Assembly: GCA_022560025.1 (NCBI GenBank)
Contig: JAFISE010000247.1
Location: forward strand, 1-36,736
DNA: 36,736 nt
DNA from: Stagonosporopsis chrysanthemi
Taxonomy: Eukaryota; Ascomycota; Dothideomycetes; Pleosporales; Didymellaceae
Direction: 5' to 3'
Shown here: positions 21,336 to 31,962 of the stretch, piece after piece
Layout: every line of letters begins with the position of its first letter
Numbering within the stretch: the first letter of the stretch is position 1
The notes under the pieces: generated by a model
Seen by the model: the letters and a program-made list of their open reading frames with translations, nothing else
What the model was told of the DNA's origin: nothing
The model's database searches: none
Made by a program: the position numbers and the translations under genes

Positions 21336-23279
21336 ATGTCCTTTGATCCTGAATGGCAACCTCTGGTAGACAAGAAACGAGACGATCTCAGAGCGCGCAT
21401 CCCACCAGAATGGATTCTTCCTAAGCATATCACGGCCATAGTCAACCATACGTCCACAACTAGCGCTTTCGAGCTCCTCCAGTCTACCTCTGTACTTACT
21501 CTTAAGGAGAAAGAGATAACTGAAAACTATACAGCATCCGCGCTGATTCGGATGATGTCTCAGAGCGAGCTCACTTCACTGGAAGTCACGACGGCATTTT
21601 GCAAGCGGGCGGCCATTGCTCAGCAACTCGTAGGTCGTCTCTGCCTTCGTCAATTAGATTATTTTTGGAGACACAGATGATTACTAATACGTCAAACTAG
21701 ACAAATTGCTTGACGGAAATATTCTTCGAGAAAGCATTGTCACGAGCGAAACAATGTGATGAGTATTTAGCTCGAGAGAAGAAGCCTATTGGACCGCTTC
21801 ATGGCCTGCCCATAAGCTTAAAGGTAATCGATACTTCAAATGTCCTTTCCAAGTGTAAATACTCAACTTACTTGCTCTTTCCAGGACATGCTTATGGTTG
21901 AAGGAGAGGCTGCCTGCTTGGGATTTGTTTCCTTTCTAAAGAAGCCCGTAGCCGACAGTAATTCGTTCATTGTTGATATGCTACTCGAAGCCGGAGCAGT
22001 GTTGTACGTGAAAACCAACGTACCACAAACACTTTTTGTGAGTTGCCAACCTTTTTCAAGATCGCCACGATTTAGCAATGATTCTCCCAAAGACCATTTG
22101 ATTCTAACAGTAGAAACAATATAGACTTGCGAATCATACAATAACGTCTTTGGTCATACGATGAACCCGCACAATCTATCACTGACCGCTGGTGGAAGCA
22201 GCTCTGGAGAGGGCGCTCTTGTTGGGTTCCGAGGTGCATTGCTCGGTGTAGGCAGTGACATAGGAGGCTCTGTCCGCGTGCCAGCTCTAGTCAATGGCGC
22301 ATATGGGTTCAAGCCTAGCTCAAACAGACTGCCATGGGGCCGGCAGCAGGAGCTCATTCCCAAAGGATGGCTGGGCACTCTTCCCACGCTCGGACCTTTG
22401 GCAGTGTCTGCTGAAGACATGACTTTGTTCATAAAGACTATTCTTCTCGCTAAGCCTTGGATTCGCGATTCCACGGCTCATGCAATTGCATGGAGAGATA
22501 TTCCCACGAAGTCAAAACTACGGATCGGACTCTACATGGGGGATCCGATTGCTCCTGTCCATCCGCCAGTTAAGCGAGCTCTGCGGCTTGCCGCTGATAA
22601 GCTGAAAGCTGCAGGTCATGAAGTTGTTGTGCTCGACGAAGTTCCGAGCCTTCTGGATGCCGCGAAAGTCATCCTCAGAGGATTTGAATTGGATACTGAA
22701 CATGCAGTTCAAAAAATGCTTTCAGATGCCGGAGAGCAACCCATTCAACCTTTGATTGATGCGGCACAGGTATCTGTGCTTGAAAAGAGCGACGGTTTCG
22801 ATCTGAGCGATGCCAAGCGTTTTCAGGCTGAGAGGGAAGATTATACCGAGCAGTGGGGCAAGGTTTGGCGCGATAACTCTCTTGATGTCCTACTTGGCCC
22901 GGGCTACAAAGGTGTTGGAGCTCGGCATGACCATGTTGGACCTCCACATTATACCATGGTCTGGAATCTAGTCGATGTAAGTTCCACAAGCCAGTCCTGC
23001 AATTGCCTGGGTAAGTGCGTGCGTCCATGCTAACGCTCCAACAGTTCCCTGCCAGTGTTATTCCATTTGAGAAAGTCAATGCGTCTGTCGACACTGAAGA
23101 AGTTCTTGGATGTAGGTTCATTCAGGGAGCAATCTTAGCTCTTAACTAACCTTACTATAGATGACGTCAACGACTTTAAGGGAGTACCTGCTCACGTGCA
23201 AGTTGTAGGCTGGCGATTCCAGGATGAGGAAGTTCTTATGGCAACTGAGCTAATTTCGAATATTCTATTGTCCGATTAG
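21336..23279 (+). CDS. Acetamidase-type amidase (amidase signature family), six exons, intact
   Basis: Exons 21,336-21,629, 21,701-21,823, 21,885-22,037, 22,125-22,976, 23,045-23,111 and 23,161-23,279 join to 1,608 nt, 535 residues. All five introns are GT-AG, 49-87 bp, and keep the frame. Amidase signature enzymes hydrolyse amides to acid and ammonia. The Ser-cisSer-Lys triad is present: Lys139 in GLPISLKD (last codon before intron 2), Ser215 in TAGGSSSGEG and Ser239 in GVGSDIGGSVR. RAAIAQQL/TNCLTEIFF, spanning intron 1, is typical of the fungal AmdS branch. The start at 21,336 gives SFDPEWQPLVDKKR, which aligns with the family N-terminus; ATG 21,246 in the same frame would add 30 residues. 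The length is usual for the family. It is the only gene here with no visible damage. Acetamide or another small amide is a likely but unproven substrate. Confidence 0.93.
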
Positions 23280-23556
23280 AACATTCAAAGACATGGAGAA
23301 AAATATCAAGACTGTTGAAAAAGGCTTGACATTAGGGTATGTTGAAGGAGAAGAAGGCTAAATTAGGCTCTGAGGCTTCTATGCTTAGATTTCATAATTG
23401 CGTGCTCAAGTCATCTTTCCCTCCCCTAACGGTATTATTCGTATATTGCTGTCCGTATAGTAATACATGATCTGATGACCGTTTCAATGGCTCACAGCAC
23501 TATGCGTCCTGCGGAAAGGTGTCTTATTTGAACGCGTGGAATTTCTTGTATTTTGG

Positions 23557-24150
23557 TTATAATTCCCACAAACACTGCAAGCTCGAGATTGATTTTGCAG
23601 TGTGCCACCCGATAACGCGCTGAAAGTATCTCACATACTCAACGCATGCGTTCTGTTCTGATTTGTCTATTACATACGCTCCGCATACAGCCAGGATGTG
23701 ATCGCCCTGGAAGAGTATATTTGAACAGTGTGCGTTGCTCTTTCCGTGGCCAGTAATGATTCGGATGTGTCTGCGAACCGCTACATCATTTTTAATCCGT
23801 TGTCGCGCACCCAACAACCTACGCTGAGCATGGGGTGAGTAAAGTATAAGGAGTATTTCGCAAAGATGCCAGAACTGCAAGCCTACAGCAACAATTCCAT
23901 GCACCGTTGCTAAATAGGGCCATGATCCGTTGGATCCCATTCCAATGTCATCATCATGCTTAAAGATGGATCGAAAAGATTTCGGCAGAACGCTCGCCCA
24001 CTCATCCACCTCTTCTTTCAGCTGCACCTCTTGCTTTTCAGTCAGCTTGTTTTCTCCAATCTCTGACATCGCTTCATGCAGAATCTTGGCAAAAATGTAG
24101 ATGATCCGATTCGTCCATGGCTCATCTGTCTCGGTAATTCGAAAGATCAA
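23557..24150 (-). pseudogene. C-terminal remnant of a fungal-specific (Zn2Cys6-type) transcription factor
   Basis: About 198 codons are open on the minus strand and end at TAA 23,557. The sequence resembles the C-terminal third of fungal zinc-cluster regulators: an EEVDEWASVLPKSF helix, a WPYLATVHGIVAVGLQFWHL segment, then a Cys-Gly near AVCGAYV and a final GWHTAKSISSLQCLWEL. In that family this part belongs to the regulatory middle-homology/effector region. Upstream, the frame is broken by TGA within 30 codons of 24,150, and neither a Cys6 DNA-binding motif nor the central fungal_trans block could be found out to 25,600. An intron just upstream is possible. More likely it is a 5'-truncated relic of a cluster regulator, lying convergent with the amidase. 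Confidence 0.55.
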
Positions 24151-25601
24151 GGTCCAATGGCTGCTGCTTCACAAGCGAAACAGTCAGATGTTTCCAGCTG
24201 GCTGCCTCTCGTAGCCCGCCAACGAACGAACAAATAGAGTTCAACACCCTAGTAGAGCCAAGATGATGAACTTGAGCATCGCCCTCACTCAGTTCTTCAT
24301 GTAAACGGAGGAAGCTTAACCTGTATCATCAGCAGAAATACACACTATAGGCTATCGTTGTGATAGAACTGGTCGTCGGCAGGTCGTACTTGTCTGGTCA
24401 GCCGAGGCATGCTACAACGGAGGGCACGTCGGCTCACCTCACCACCCACAGGGGCCATATTAGGCAATTATGGAACTGGGGGGTTCGACTGAAGAAGGAG
24501 ATGGATGTGAACATGGACGTAGCCTTGCCCGATAAAAATCACAGCCGAAGGATGTAGAAGCTCTGTTGCTGGTCTCAAAGTGGAAATGTTCTCGGTTATT
24601 TGAACACATCAAATGAGATTCAGAAAAGCGGGACATTCCCCAGCTTTCGGGGACGAACGCCCGCATACGGCGAAAGACCTGTCGCACTAGAAAGTTAGCG
24701 CGCAGGGAAGCGATCAGATGACGACTGTTTCCCACTCACTTACAAATCCTCATATAAGTAATATCCTAACTACATTATTAAGCTTTGTAACTTCTTTGAA
24801 CCTGCAACCAGTCCTAGACTGCAATTTTGTGGTGTCAAGATGCCGTCAACGCGTTCGAAGCAGCCATCTGTCGCACAGACGCCTGCTACGCCTAATCCTA
24901 CTACAAAACGTCAGCGGAAGCGTCTACCACTAAAAAGGCGGTCGCGATAGCTTACTTACAGCTTCAAACAAATAATTAACAGACTGTATACACAGTAGTT
25001 GGAGTTGCATTGTTCTACATTGTCACGGTTGAGGGCATCTCCTGCCTCACGTGCAGTTTCACCTCACCTCTGGTGAGACGAGGCTGCCTCTCCTGCACTA
25101 GCGCTGTTTACAGCTACCCATGTATACATACTGTTCGTAGCTTCGCACAATACAACCTCAGTTCAATCCTCAAATCTTCCTGCACTGCTTGCACTCACTG
25201 CGACATACATACTAATTTGTGCGGTGATCGATGACGATAGGCGTGGGTTGACAATGCAACAGGTGTTTTGCATCAAAAATCGTCTAGTGTCAGTGCGCTT
25301 TCTCAATGTCGACTAGCACACTGCGCTTTCTTGTAACCATGCTGAGACCCATGTACCCCACAGCGCATCTGCAGATGCTTTCTCGATCTGGATTACGCGA
25401 TTTCAAATTCCTGGGGTAATAGTTGCGGCCTACCTTTTCAACTTTTGAACTGTAGAGCACGGTCTCGTATCTCTGGACTGCTTGCCACTGCAGCTCCGCA
25501 ACTGCTTCGACATTCTTTCGACCCCTGAAAATCCCCATGTATCATAGACGCTTCATGGAGCAGGAAAAGCCTAATGAGAGTCTGCGAACCATCTCGAATA
25601 C
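24151..25601. other. Intergenic stretch with no secure gene
   Basis: About 1.45 kb separate the regulator remnant from the transporter. Several short frames exist on both strands (for example 24,360-24,557 plus and 25,290-25,538 minus), but none shows a recognisable motif or good codon pattern. Part of 24,740-24,800 is AT-rich. The right end presumably holds the former transporter promoter. Confidence 0.5.
24840..24950 (+). CDS. Possible small basic protein, 36 residues
   Basis: ATG to TAG encodes a Ser/Thr/Pro-rich first half and a second half dense in Arg and Lys ending KRLPLKRRSR. The ATG has A at -3. I do not recognise it. It could be a genuine microprotein, the first exon of a longer gene, or chance. 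No continuation across an intron was convincing. Confidence 0.2.
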   Translation: MPSTRSKQPSVAQTPATPNPTTKRQRKRLPLKRRSR

Positions 25602-27190
25602 ATGAAGGACGTTTCCCATGGCGAGGTCGCCCATACGAAGGCTGTACTGGAACATGACACTATCGAAGACACTACTCCAGGTCCGTTTGTATGGATCTGC
25701 GCAACTGCCACAGCTATCGGCGTAATGCTCTTTGGTTATGATACTGGCGTCATCAGCGGAGTTCTTGTTGTCATTGGTTCCGATCTTGACAATCGACCTC
25801 TCTCAGACAGCCAAAAAGAGTTGGTGACCACGCTATGTGCCGCAGGTGCCTTTATTGGAGCTATCATTGCTGGTATCTGTGCAGAGAAGCTTGGTTGTAA
25901 GCCTGCTATTTGGTTCGCAGCTGTTCTCTATACGGTTGGAGCCATTGTCCAGGCTGCCTCGTATACCATCGCCCAGATGTTGGTCGGTAGACTCTTGATT
26001 GGACTTAGTGTGGAGTCTGCTTCCATGTTAAGCATATTAGCAGAAAGCCGAAGTTTAGCATCAGACTGATAGATCGCTAGATTCTACTTGTCTATATCGC
26101 TGAGATTTCCCCAGTGCGATTCCGTGGACGCATGATCTCTGTCGAAATGATCTTCCTTGGTGCCAAGTCTGTCCTTGTATATACTTTCAATGCTGCGTTG
26201 CAAAATATGTCTCACGACTGGAGATACATGGTCGGTCTTGGAGCAGTACCATCCATTTCGCTTGGTACATTCCTCTTTTGGTGTCCGATCACCTCGCCAG
26301 CTTATGTGTCGCAACCAAAAGGAGAATTGCATCAGGACATTCGTCAAATACACCCGGACGCTGCAGAGGAGAAAGTCGGAGCCAAAAATTGGTCAACCGA
26401 GATTGGCGTCCTCCAGGCTAAAGCTCTTAAGAGGAAATGACTGTCGCCAAGTCGCTGAAAACTCTGTTTTACATGCCGGCAAACCTCCGATCGGCTATCA
26501 CTGCTTTTGGACTGATAGTTTTCCAGCAGTTCTGTGGCTTCAACACGTTGATGTACTATTCTAGCACACTTTTCGACATTTGGGGGTTCTCAAACCCGAT
26601 TGCAATCGGAACTGTCGTTGACTGGATCTTCACCGATCTCTCGATCTTTTTCATTGACCGCGTCGGCCGCCGAAGGCTACTTCTCTGGACTATGTGGGGG
26701 ATGTCTGTGTGCCTTGTCCTGGCCGCCGTTGTTTTCAGATGGATTCCACTCGATAACAGGACCATGAAGCTGACTAATGACGAGATTGGATGGCCGGCAT
26801 ACATTGTCCTGGTTGCAATGATCCTCTTTGTTGCTTTTTACGCTGCCGGTCTGGGTTGTGTCCCTTTTCAAGCGAATGAATTCCTGGCAATGGAAATTAG
26901 GAGTATGGGGCCCATGCTCGTGAACATGTTTGTGTGGGGTCCGAATATCGTGGTTTCCTCTACGTTCCTGACGATGATGAAAAGTATCACACCTTTGGGG
27001 ACGTTTGGCTTCTACTCGGCTTTGTGCATTGCAGGGTGGATATTTGTCTACTTCTTCTTCCCGAAAATAGCAACATGAGCTTGGAGGAGGTTCGAGCCAT
27101 ATTTTAGCATGGATTTGGGGTCCACTTTGCTGAAGAGTGGCGCAAACAACGCAAGGCGAATATGAAATCGCAAGATCAGCCCTCTGTACA
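25602..27190 (+). pseudogene. Broken MFS sugar/myo-inositol transporter
   Basis: The reading begins at ATG 25,602 and shows sugar-porter landmarks in order: GVMLFGYDTGVISG, GAFIGAIIAG, GRLLIGLSV, ISPVRFRGRM, an SPRQL remnant of the PESPR motif, FQQFCGFNTLMYYS, DRVGRRRLLL and GTFGFYSALCIAGW. The GFNTLMYYS and SMGPMLVNM-type blocks resemble fungal myo-inositol transporters, proton symporters of the plasma membrane. A likely intron lies at about 26,027-26,080, but its splice is one base out of phase. Further frame changes occur near 26,285, 26,330, 26,430 and 27,080, and the C-terminal SLEEVRAIF is followed by TAG (27,105). About four residues are missing before the DRVGRR loop. With at least four indels the gene cannot make a full transporter. 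The match to inositol rather than other polyols is tentative. Confidence 0.85.
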
Positions 27191-27214
27191 TGGGAACATA
27201 AGCACGAACCAAAA

Positions 27215-28185
27215 TTGTTCAATCGGGTCCTCTTACTCTCCCTACAAGACGCGCATCAAAGACGAAAAGGGGACCGTGGACATGCATTTTGTGGGACTTT
27301 GGTCGCAAAGGCCAGACGCAAATTCGCCAATTCTTTTGCGACATTAGCCCGGCAGCTTCCTTAAGTTTTTTCCTGCACTTGAGAGGCTGAGCCCACGTTT
27401 TGACAAGGACCTACCGTTCCATGTGATCGTTCCGAGTCCCTCTGGCTACACCTTGAGCTCAGGACTCCGACTGGTGTCAAGTGGGAGGCAAAAGATGCGG
27501 CACGTAGCGTGCATTCAACAACTACCAGATTATGGTTCTGTCAGTACATTGCGCAGGGCAGCGACGTACGAAGCTAGATTGCAGAGTTTCTAGCTACGAC
27601 TTTTGAGGAGGCCATTGGAATGTCCCGTAGATTGCGGCGAGCAGGGGCAACGAGCAAAAGTAGTGGCCGATGAAACGCAGTCAATCTGCTTGTCACTGTA
27701 GATCCTGTGGACCCGCAGGATCTGGATCTGAACCTGGTCGTGTTAGAGAAAGAGGCTGTGAAACCTGGTATCACGCGTTCAGTTGCGCCCACCACTGGAG
27801 CTACCACTGTGAATAACACCCGGGCGGCCACCATCAGCGTGACGCTCCACTCCAAACCCTTGTCGCTTCTCGGTTGGTGAGCTTTACCATGTCTCTCGCG
27901 GTAGCGTCGCATTACTTGATCTCGCTCTATAAAACAGTCGAAAGGTTTCGCAAGTGGCGTGAAGGGCCTTTCAGCATCCATGACATGTTGACTTCTACAA
28001 CTCTTTGATGGTTCACTAAGACCGCGGCACACATTGTATGCACCAACCGCTCAACTTATGACTGCCGCGCTTTTGAGGACAAGTATTCGTACTTTGAGAA
28101 ACCATTTGGGTATTCATCGTTCATGCACAAGCTTTTCCTGCACCTGAAAAGCACGTGGATCAAGTGTAGGTGTAACCAACCGTAA
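27215..28185 (+). pseudogene. Broken EHN-type epoxide hydrolase (alpha/beta hydrolase)
   Basis: Three frames in succession give the conserved blocks of fungal EHN-domain epoxide hydrolases: VDMHFVGLWSQRPDA, then H-stop-PGS where the oxyanion motif HGWPGS is expected (TAG 27,345), LPFHVIVPSPSGYTLSSG, then WEAKDAAR, YIAQGSD with the nucleophilic Asp, FLATTFEEAIG, LHSKPLSLLGW, ERFRKWREGPFSIHDMLT and YFEKPFGYSSF. Frame changes fall near 27,465 and 27,880-27,940; the latter may be a retained intron (GTGAGC to ACAG). Stops also occur at 27,575, 27,671 and 28,006. The N-terminal 60-100 residues and the catalytic His region at the end are missing. Functional relatives open epoxides with water. It directly follows the transporter relic on the same strand. 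Confidence 0.8.
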
Positions 28186-28233
28186 CTGATAAAAGCATCC
28201 TTGTGTCGACATATGGTAAATTACTCAAGTGCT

Positions 28234-30039
28234 CTAAAGCTTCGCTCTAGATGCTGAATGCATCTTATCGATAGTTGGCAGCTTGTTACTCCAGGTCCTC
28301 CCATTCCGCATAAAAACCCTTCTCCAATCAGTTGGATCCAATGGCGCCTGATCCCATCTCATCCCTCTCTTTGCGCTGACCTTGGCCCTTTTTCCCTCTG
28401 CAATCCCACTAGCAGCTGCAACCTTTCTACCCCTCTCGGCACCAAAGTTACTCGGTATCGTCTGACTAAAATCTCTTACACTAACCTCTAGCAGCGCTTC
28501 CGTGTCGGCTTTGATTCGGTCTGCAAGTAGCCGCAGAGAAGACTCGGCGCAGTGCGAGGCGGCGCGGCGTTGCCAATATTTTAAAACCCGGTAAGCGTGG
28601 CCGAGCATACCGCGCATGGCGCCTGCTGAATGGAGGAAATGTCCGCTGCCAAAAGAGTCGCCTGCTACAATTCCATTAGTGGCAACCCGCGCATCAGTGC
28701 CGATTCGCTCTACGAGACTGAACGGCTTGGGACCATACACCATGGCGACGCCGCGTAGCTCGTCCGGTGAGATTTCGAGGATCCAAGAAGCTTGAGAGAT
28801 GCAATAATCGTAGAGGAGAAGTTGAAATGCAGCGAAGTACCCGGCTGAGTCTCTACCTGTATCGGCATCGACTATACCATGTTCTACTGGGCACACGGAT
28901 ACGAATTCAGGTACTTCGACAATAAGCCAGGACACCCGTGGATTGCCTTCGTGGCCGACAGCGATCTGCCGTGCCCAAAACTCGTTGCCATGTTCATCAA
29001 ATTCGGATGCAATACGGCGGCGCAAACGTCCGTCCATAAGAATTTTAAATTGGCCGGCAACAAAGTCTGCCTGAGCCACTTTCGCACCTCGACTATCATC
29101 ATGGTCGACTTCAACGTTGTGTTGCTGGAAGCCCAGCTTTTCTGCTTCGCGACAATTGGTACCTGTTGCAATGCTGAAGAGCTCAGGTACGCCAAGATCG
29201 ATGAATTCGCTGCCTGGTGTGGGAATTCGTTGAAGGTCGTTATGAAATTGGACTTCAGTGACTTCTTCGATTCGGATCTAAACTCTGCCGCCGGGGAGAT
29301 GGGTCAAACCGCTTCCGTCCTGCACTACCCAATGTGTCGTAAACAGACGGAATCTAGGTATCTTGCCGGCATCCAAATCAATCATCTCAAGCGCCTCAAG
29401 GTAGCGACGGAGTAGTAGTTGAATAGAGAACGCTGCAGCTTGAAACGGAGAAGGGCCATCAAGAACCTCCCGTAAGTCCTGTCCGATTCTGCTCGGACAT
29501 GGGTGTTGAGGAGTATTCGGCGGAGGCACGGTAGTAACCGTGCGATGCGGTTTGCCGTTCTTCCAGCAATCGTCGATGTACTCGATGCTGTGAATTTAAC
29601 CGACCATGTGCAGTTCCTTCCCATATCCTTCGGTAATAGCTCCCGGTATGATGTCTCGAGACTTGGTCAGTGGATGGTAGAAAAGATCAGCTAAGCTAAG
29701 TAGTGATCCATCTAGTCGCTTCTGTAGGTTGTTCAGACCTCACCGGTCCGACATCATGTTATCGATCAGACCCAGCTGATGATACATGTCTTCACGTATA
29801 TTCCAATGCACTCCTAGGAATGGGTCACCGCGAATTCCAACACCCATTGCGCGACGACCCATAGCTATGGCCCACAACATTGCCAGCATATTTGTACTCC
29901 CAAGGCCGATGGCAACGAAGTCGGCATCTTTAACCTCAGATAGTGTTGTTGAGCGACTGCCACCTGGAGTTCTGGTATTTTGGGTTCGTTCTTGGGCTAA
30001 GTACTTGGTTGTAGCGTAACTATTGCTGTTGCTGACCAT
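28234..30039 (-). pseudogene. Rossmann-like (probable FAD/NAD(P)-binding) protein with three in-frame stops
   Basis: One minus-strand frame of 602 codons runs from ATG 30,039 to the stop at 28,234 without a frameshift. Residues about 35-75 contain FVAIGLGSTNMLAMLWAIAM followed by GRRAMGV and RGDPF, a glycine-rich dinucleotide-binding pattern. Further on are HWNIREDMYHQLGLID, YGKELHMVG, ALEMIDLDAG, EFIDLGVPELFSIATGTNC and FDEHGNEFWARQIAVGHEG. Stops are TGA 29,740, TAA 29,596 and TAG 29,278; each would be Arg or Gln after a single C/T change. No intron is evident. I do not recognise the family beyond the nucleotide-binding look, so the activity is unknown. It is divergent from the copia element on its right and convergent with the hydrolase relic on its left. 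A read-through or spliced product is unlikely but not excluded. Confidence 0.65.
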
Positions 30040-30331
30040 CTTGAGAATCTTAAAGGGTATCGGAACGAGCGCGAGGGATGGTGCTGGAGCAGGCACAGCG
30101 CTTTTGAAGGAATATCAGAACTGATGTGCCCGCAGATCTATCGGGTGCGGGTTGGGCGTCCAGAGTCCAGCCATGACTTACCACTATCGTGTGTCTATCC
30201 CGTCAGGACTTTGGGGGGCTGCCGTACTGAGTCTAGGTGCCCCACATCTGCTTACTCAGACTAGACTTCTCTTGTTCGCGGTTCATCGTTACATTTGGCA
30301 CTGTGGGGCGAGATGCTGCCGCAAGACTTTG

Positions 30332-30522
30332 TGTTGCGGTGAATGCAATTTCATGTATTCTGCTATTGTGTTGTTGTTGTGTTGTTCTGCTCTCTACAAA
30401 GCAGCAGTTGGGTCTATTTACATGACGTATCTGTAATGCAGCTGAGGCAAGAGATGCTCTATAGGATGAGGAAGCAACACTAGACTACTAACACGTAATC
30501 TGCTTCTTATAACTGTTACACA
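30332..30522 (-). repeat. 3' LTR of copia element 2
   Basis: On the minus strand it starts TGTGTAAC immediately after an AAGAGGG polypurine tract and ends GCAACA, giving TG...CA ends and 191 bp. It matches the solo LTR at 20,821-21,004. The left 110 bases have normal composition and the right end is already RIP-affected (CACGTAATC where the solo copy has CACGTGATC). Confidence 0.8.
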
Positions 30523-31962
30523 CCCTCTTATCTTATAGTTAACTAACAATGTAAAGATAAACCTCTTAGGTATTATTATCTATCTTACAAACTTTTAAAC
30601 AAATATTGTTTAAGTATAGTTACTATATAAATTTAGTATACTTCTATTACAGAAAAATCTTTGTTATACTGTTAGCAGGCATCTAGTTTGTAAGCTTCTA
30701 GTGTATATAGAGGCAGTTCTCTTTAACCTCCTAGCAGACCTAGTTTTAATAGATATTAATATATTTTAGCTTAGTGCTAAGCTTATCCTACTTCTTTATA
30801 ACTATACTTATAGTTTGTTAATTATTATACTAAATAATTAGTGTCTAGTTAAGCTTTAAAGACAGTCTTTTAAATAAATAGTACTACTTTTTTATCTTTA
30901 ATCTAGCAAGTAATAAAGTAAGCAGCTCTGCTTTAGTTATAGATTTTATAACTATGTATTAAAGTGTTAACTTCTAGTTAATAGTTATACTAAAGAGCTA
31001 AAATATATATCTCTAAGAGCTTTAATATATCTTAATATTATTAGCAAAGAATATATTAAATACTTTAAAGAAGATAGAATTATAATAGTCTTATAGTATA
31101 GTAAAGTACTCTTGTATCTCTACTTTGTTAACAGCTTAAACCTACAGAGCTTAGTACTTTGTTTTAAAAATATAACACTATACTTTTTAAATTAATTTAA
31201 TATATACTTAGCTAAGATTAGTTAAATATAAAGTATAAATAATATAAGTATAAGCTAGATTAAGTTGTATATACTATGTTAGGTAAGTAAAGTAGCTTAC
31301 AAGCTCTTAATAAGTCTTTGTTTAAGCTTTGTTTAGCTCTTTAAGAGATTATTCTAAGTAATTTACTAGTATAGGTACTTCTAAAGAGCAGCTAACAGAT
31401 AGAATATTATACTTTGTAGCAACTTTGTTAATATAGGCGTTTTATACTAAGTAAATTATATATACTTTAGTATCTTAAACAATATATATACCTTAGAACT
31501 ACTTAAGTTTTCTAAGGTATTCTAGGTTATAACACTTATTAAGTTTCTCTTTAAAGTCTTAGTATAAGTACTTATTTAATAAGTAGAAGGCTATAATAAT
31601 ATTATTAATATAGACAAATAAAATTAACTAGCTATTAATATAGATATATAAAAATCTTAGTATAAGCATTAAGCCTAGAGACTTTAATATCTCTTTTAAG
31701 TCTTTGTACTATAAGAGTAGTAACTTCTTTAGTCTATATAGAGCTCTTAGTACCTATAGCAGCTTTTTATTCTTCTTAAAACTAGCTAGTGTCTTTATAT
31801 ATAGCTTTTAGTTAAGTATAGTATTAAGAAATGTATTTAGAATATTGTACTAAAGTAGCTTTAATTTAAAATAATTAGCTATTATAATAAGTACTTAAAA
31901 TATTTAAGCAAGTAGTATAGCAGTGTAAGCATCTCTATATAGCTATTATAAGTTGCTATAGA
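30332..31962 (-). mobile_element. Ty1/copia retrotransposon, 3' part, RIP-mutated (element 2)
   Basis: Reading the minus strand leftwards, a decayed reverse-transcriptase core appears as LFVYINNII (about 31,600-31,620), where copia enzymes have a Tyr-Val-Asp-Asp box with both Asp now Asn. The RNase H region follows (about 30,660-30,955) with TKAELLTLLLAR, a YNN block and QTISIVIKK, and finally the polypurine tract and LTR. The family differs from element 1 in both RNase H sequence and LTR. The 5' part is cut off by the hAT insertion at 31,963 and would lie beyond the window. Every frame is full of stops. Confidence 0.8.

Noticed and set aside
22675..23121. A 148-codon minus-strand frame over the amidase
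   Set aside because: It spans a true intron of the amidase and has no family signal; the plus-strand gene is complete and spliceable.
27574..28032. A 152-codon minus-strand frame
   Set aside because: It is antisense to the epoxide hydrolase relic, whose conserved blocks are on the plus strand.
30152..30436. A 94-codon Cys/Leu-rich plus-strand frame
   Set aside because: Its second half lies within the LTR of copia element 2 and it shows no motif; a chance frame.
20821..30522. The two matching 190-bp sequences as the 5' and 3' LTRs of one plus-strand element enclosing the gene island
   Set aside because: The RNase H and reverse-transcriptase remnants next to 30,522 read on the minus strand with the polypurine tract on that side, so the right copy is a 3' LTR of a minus element and the left copy is a solo LTR.
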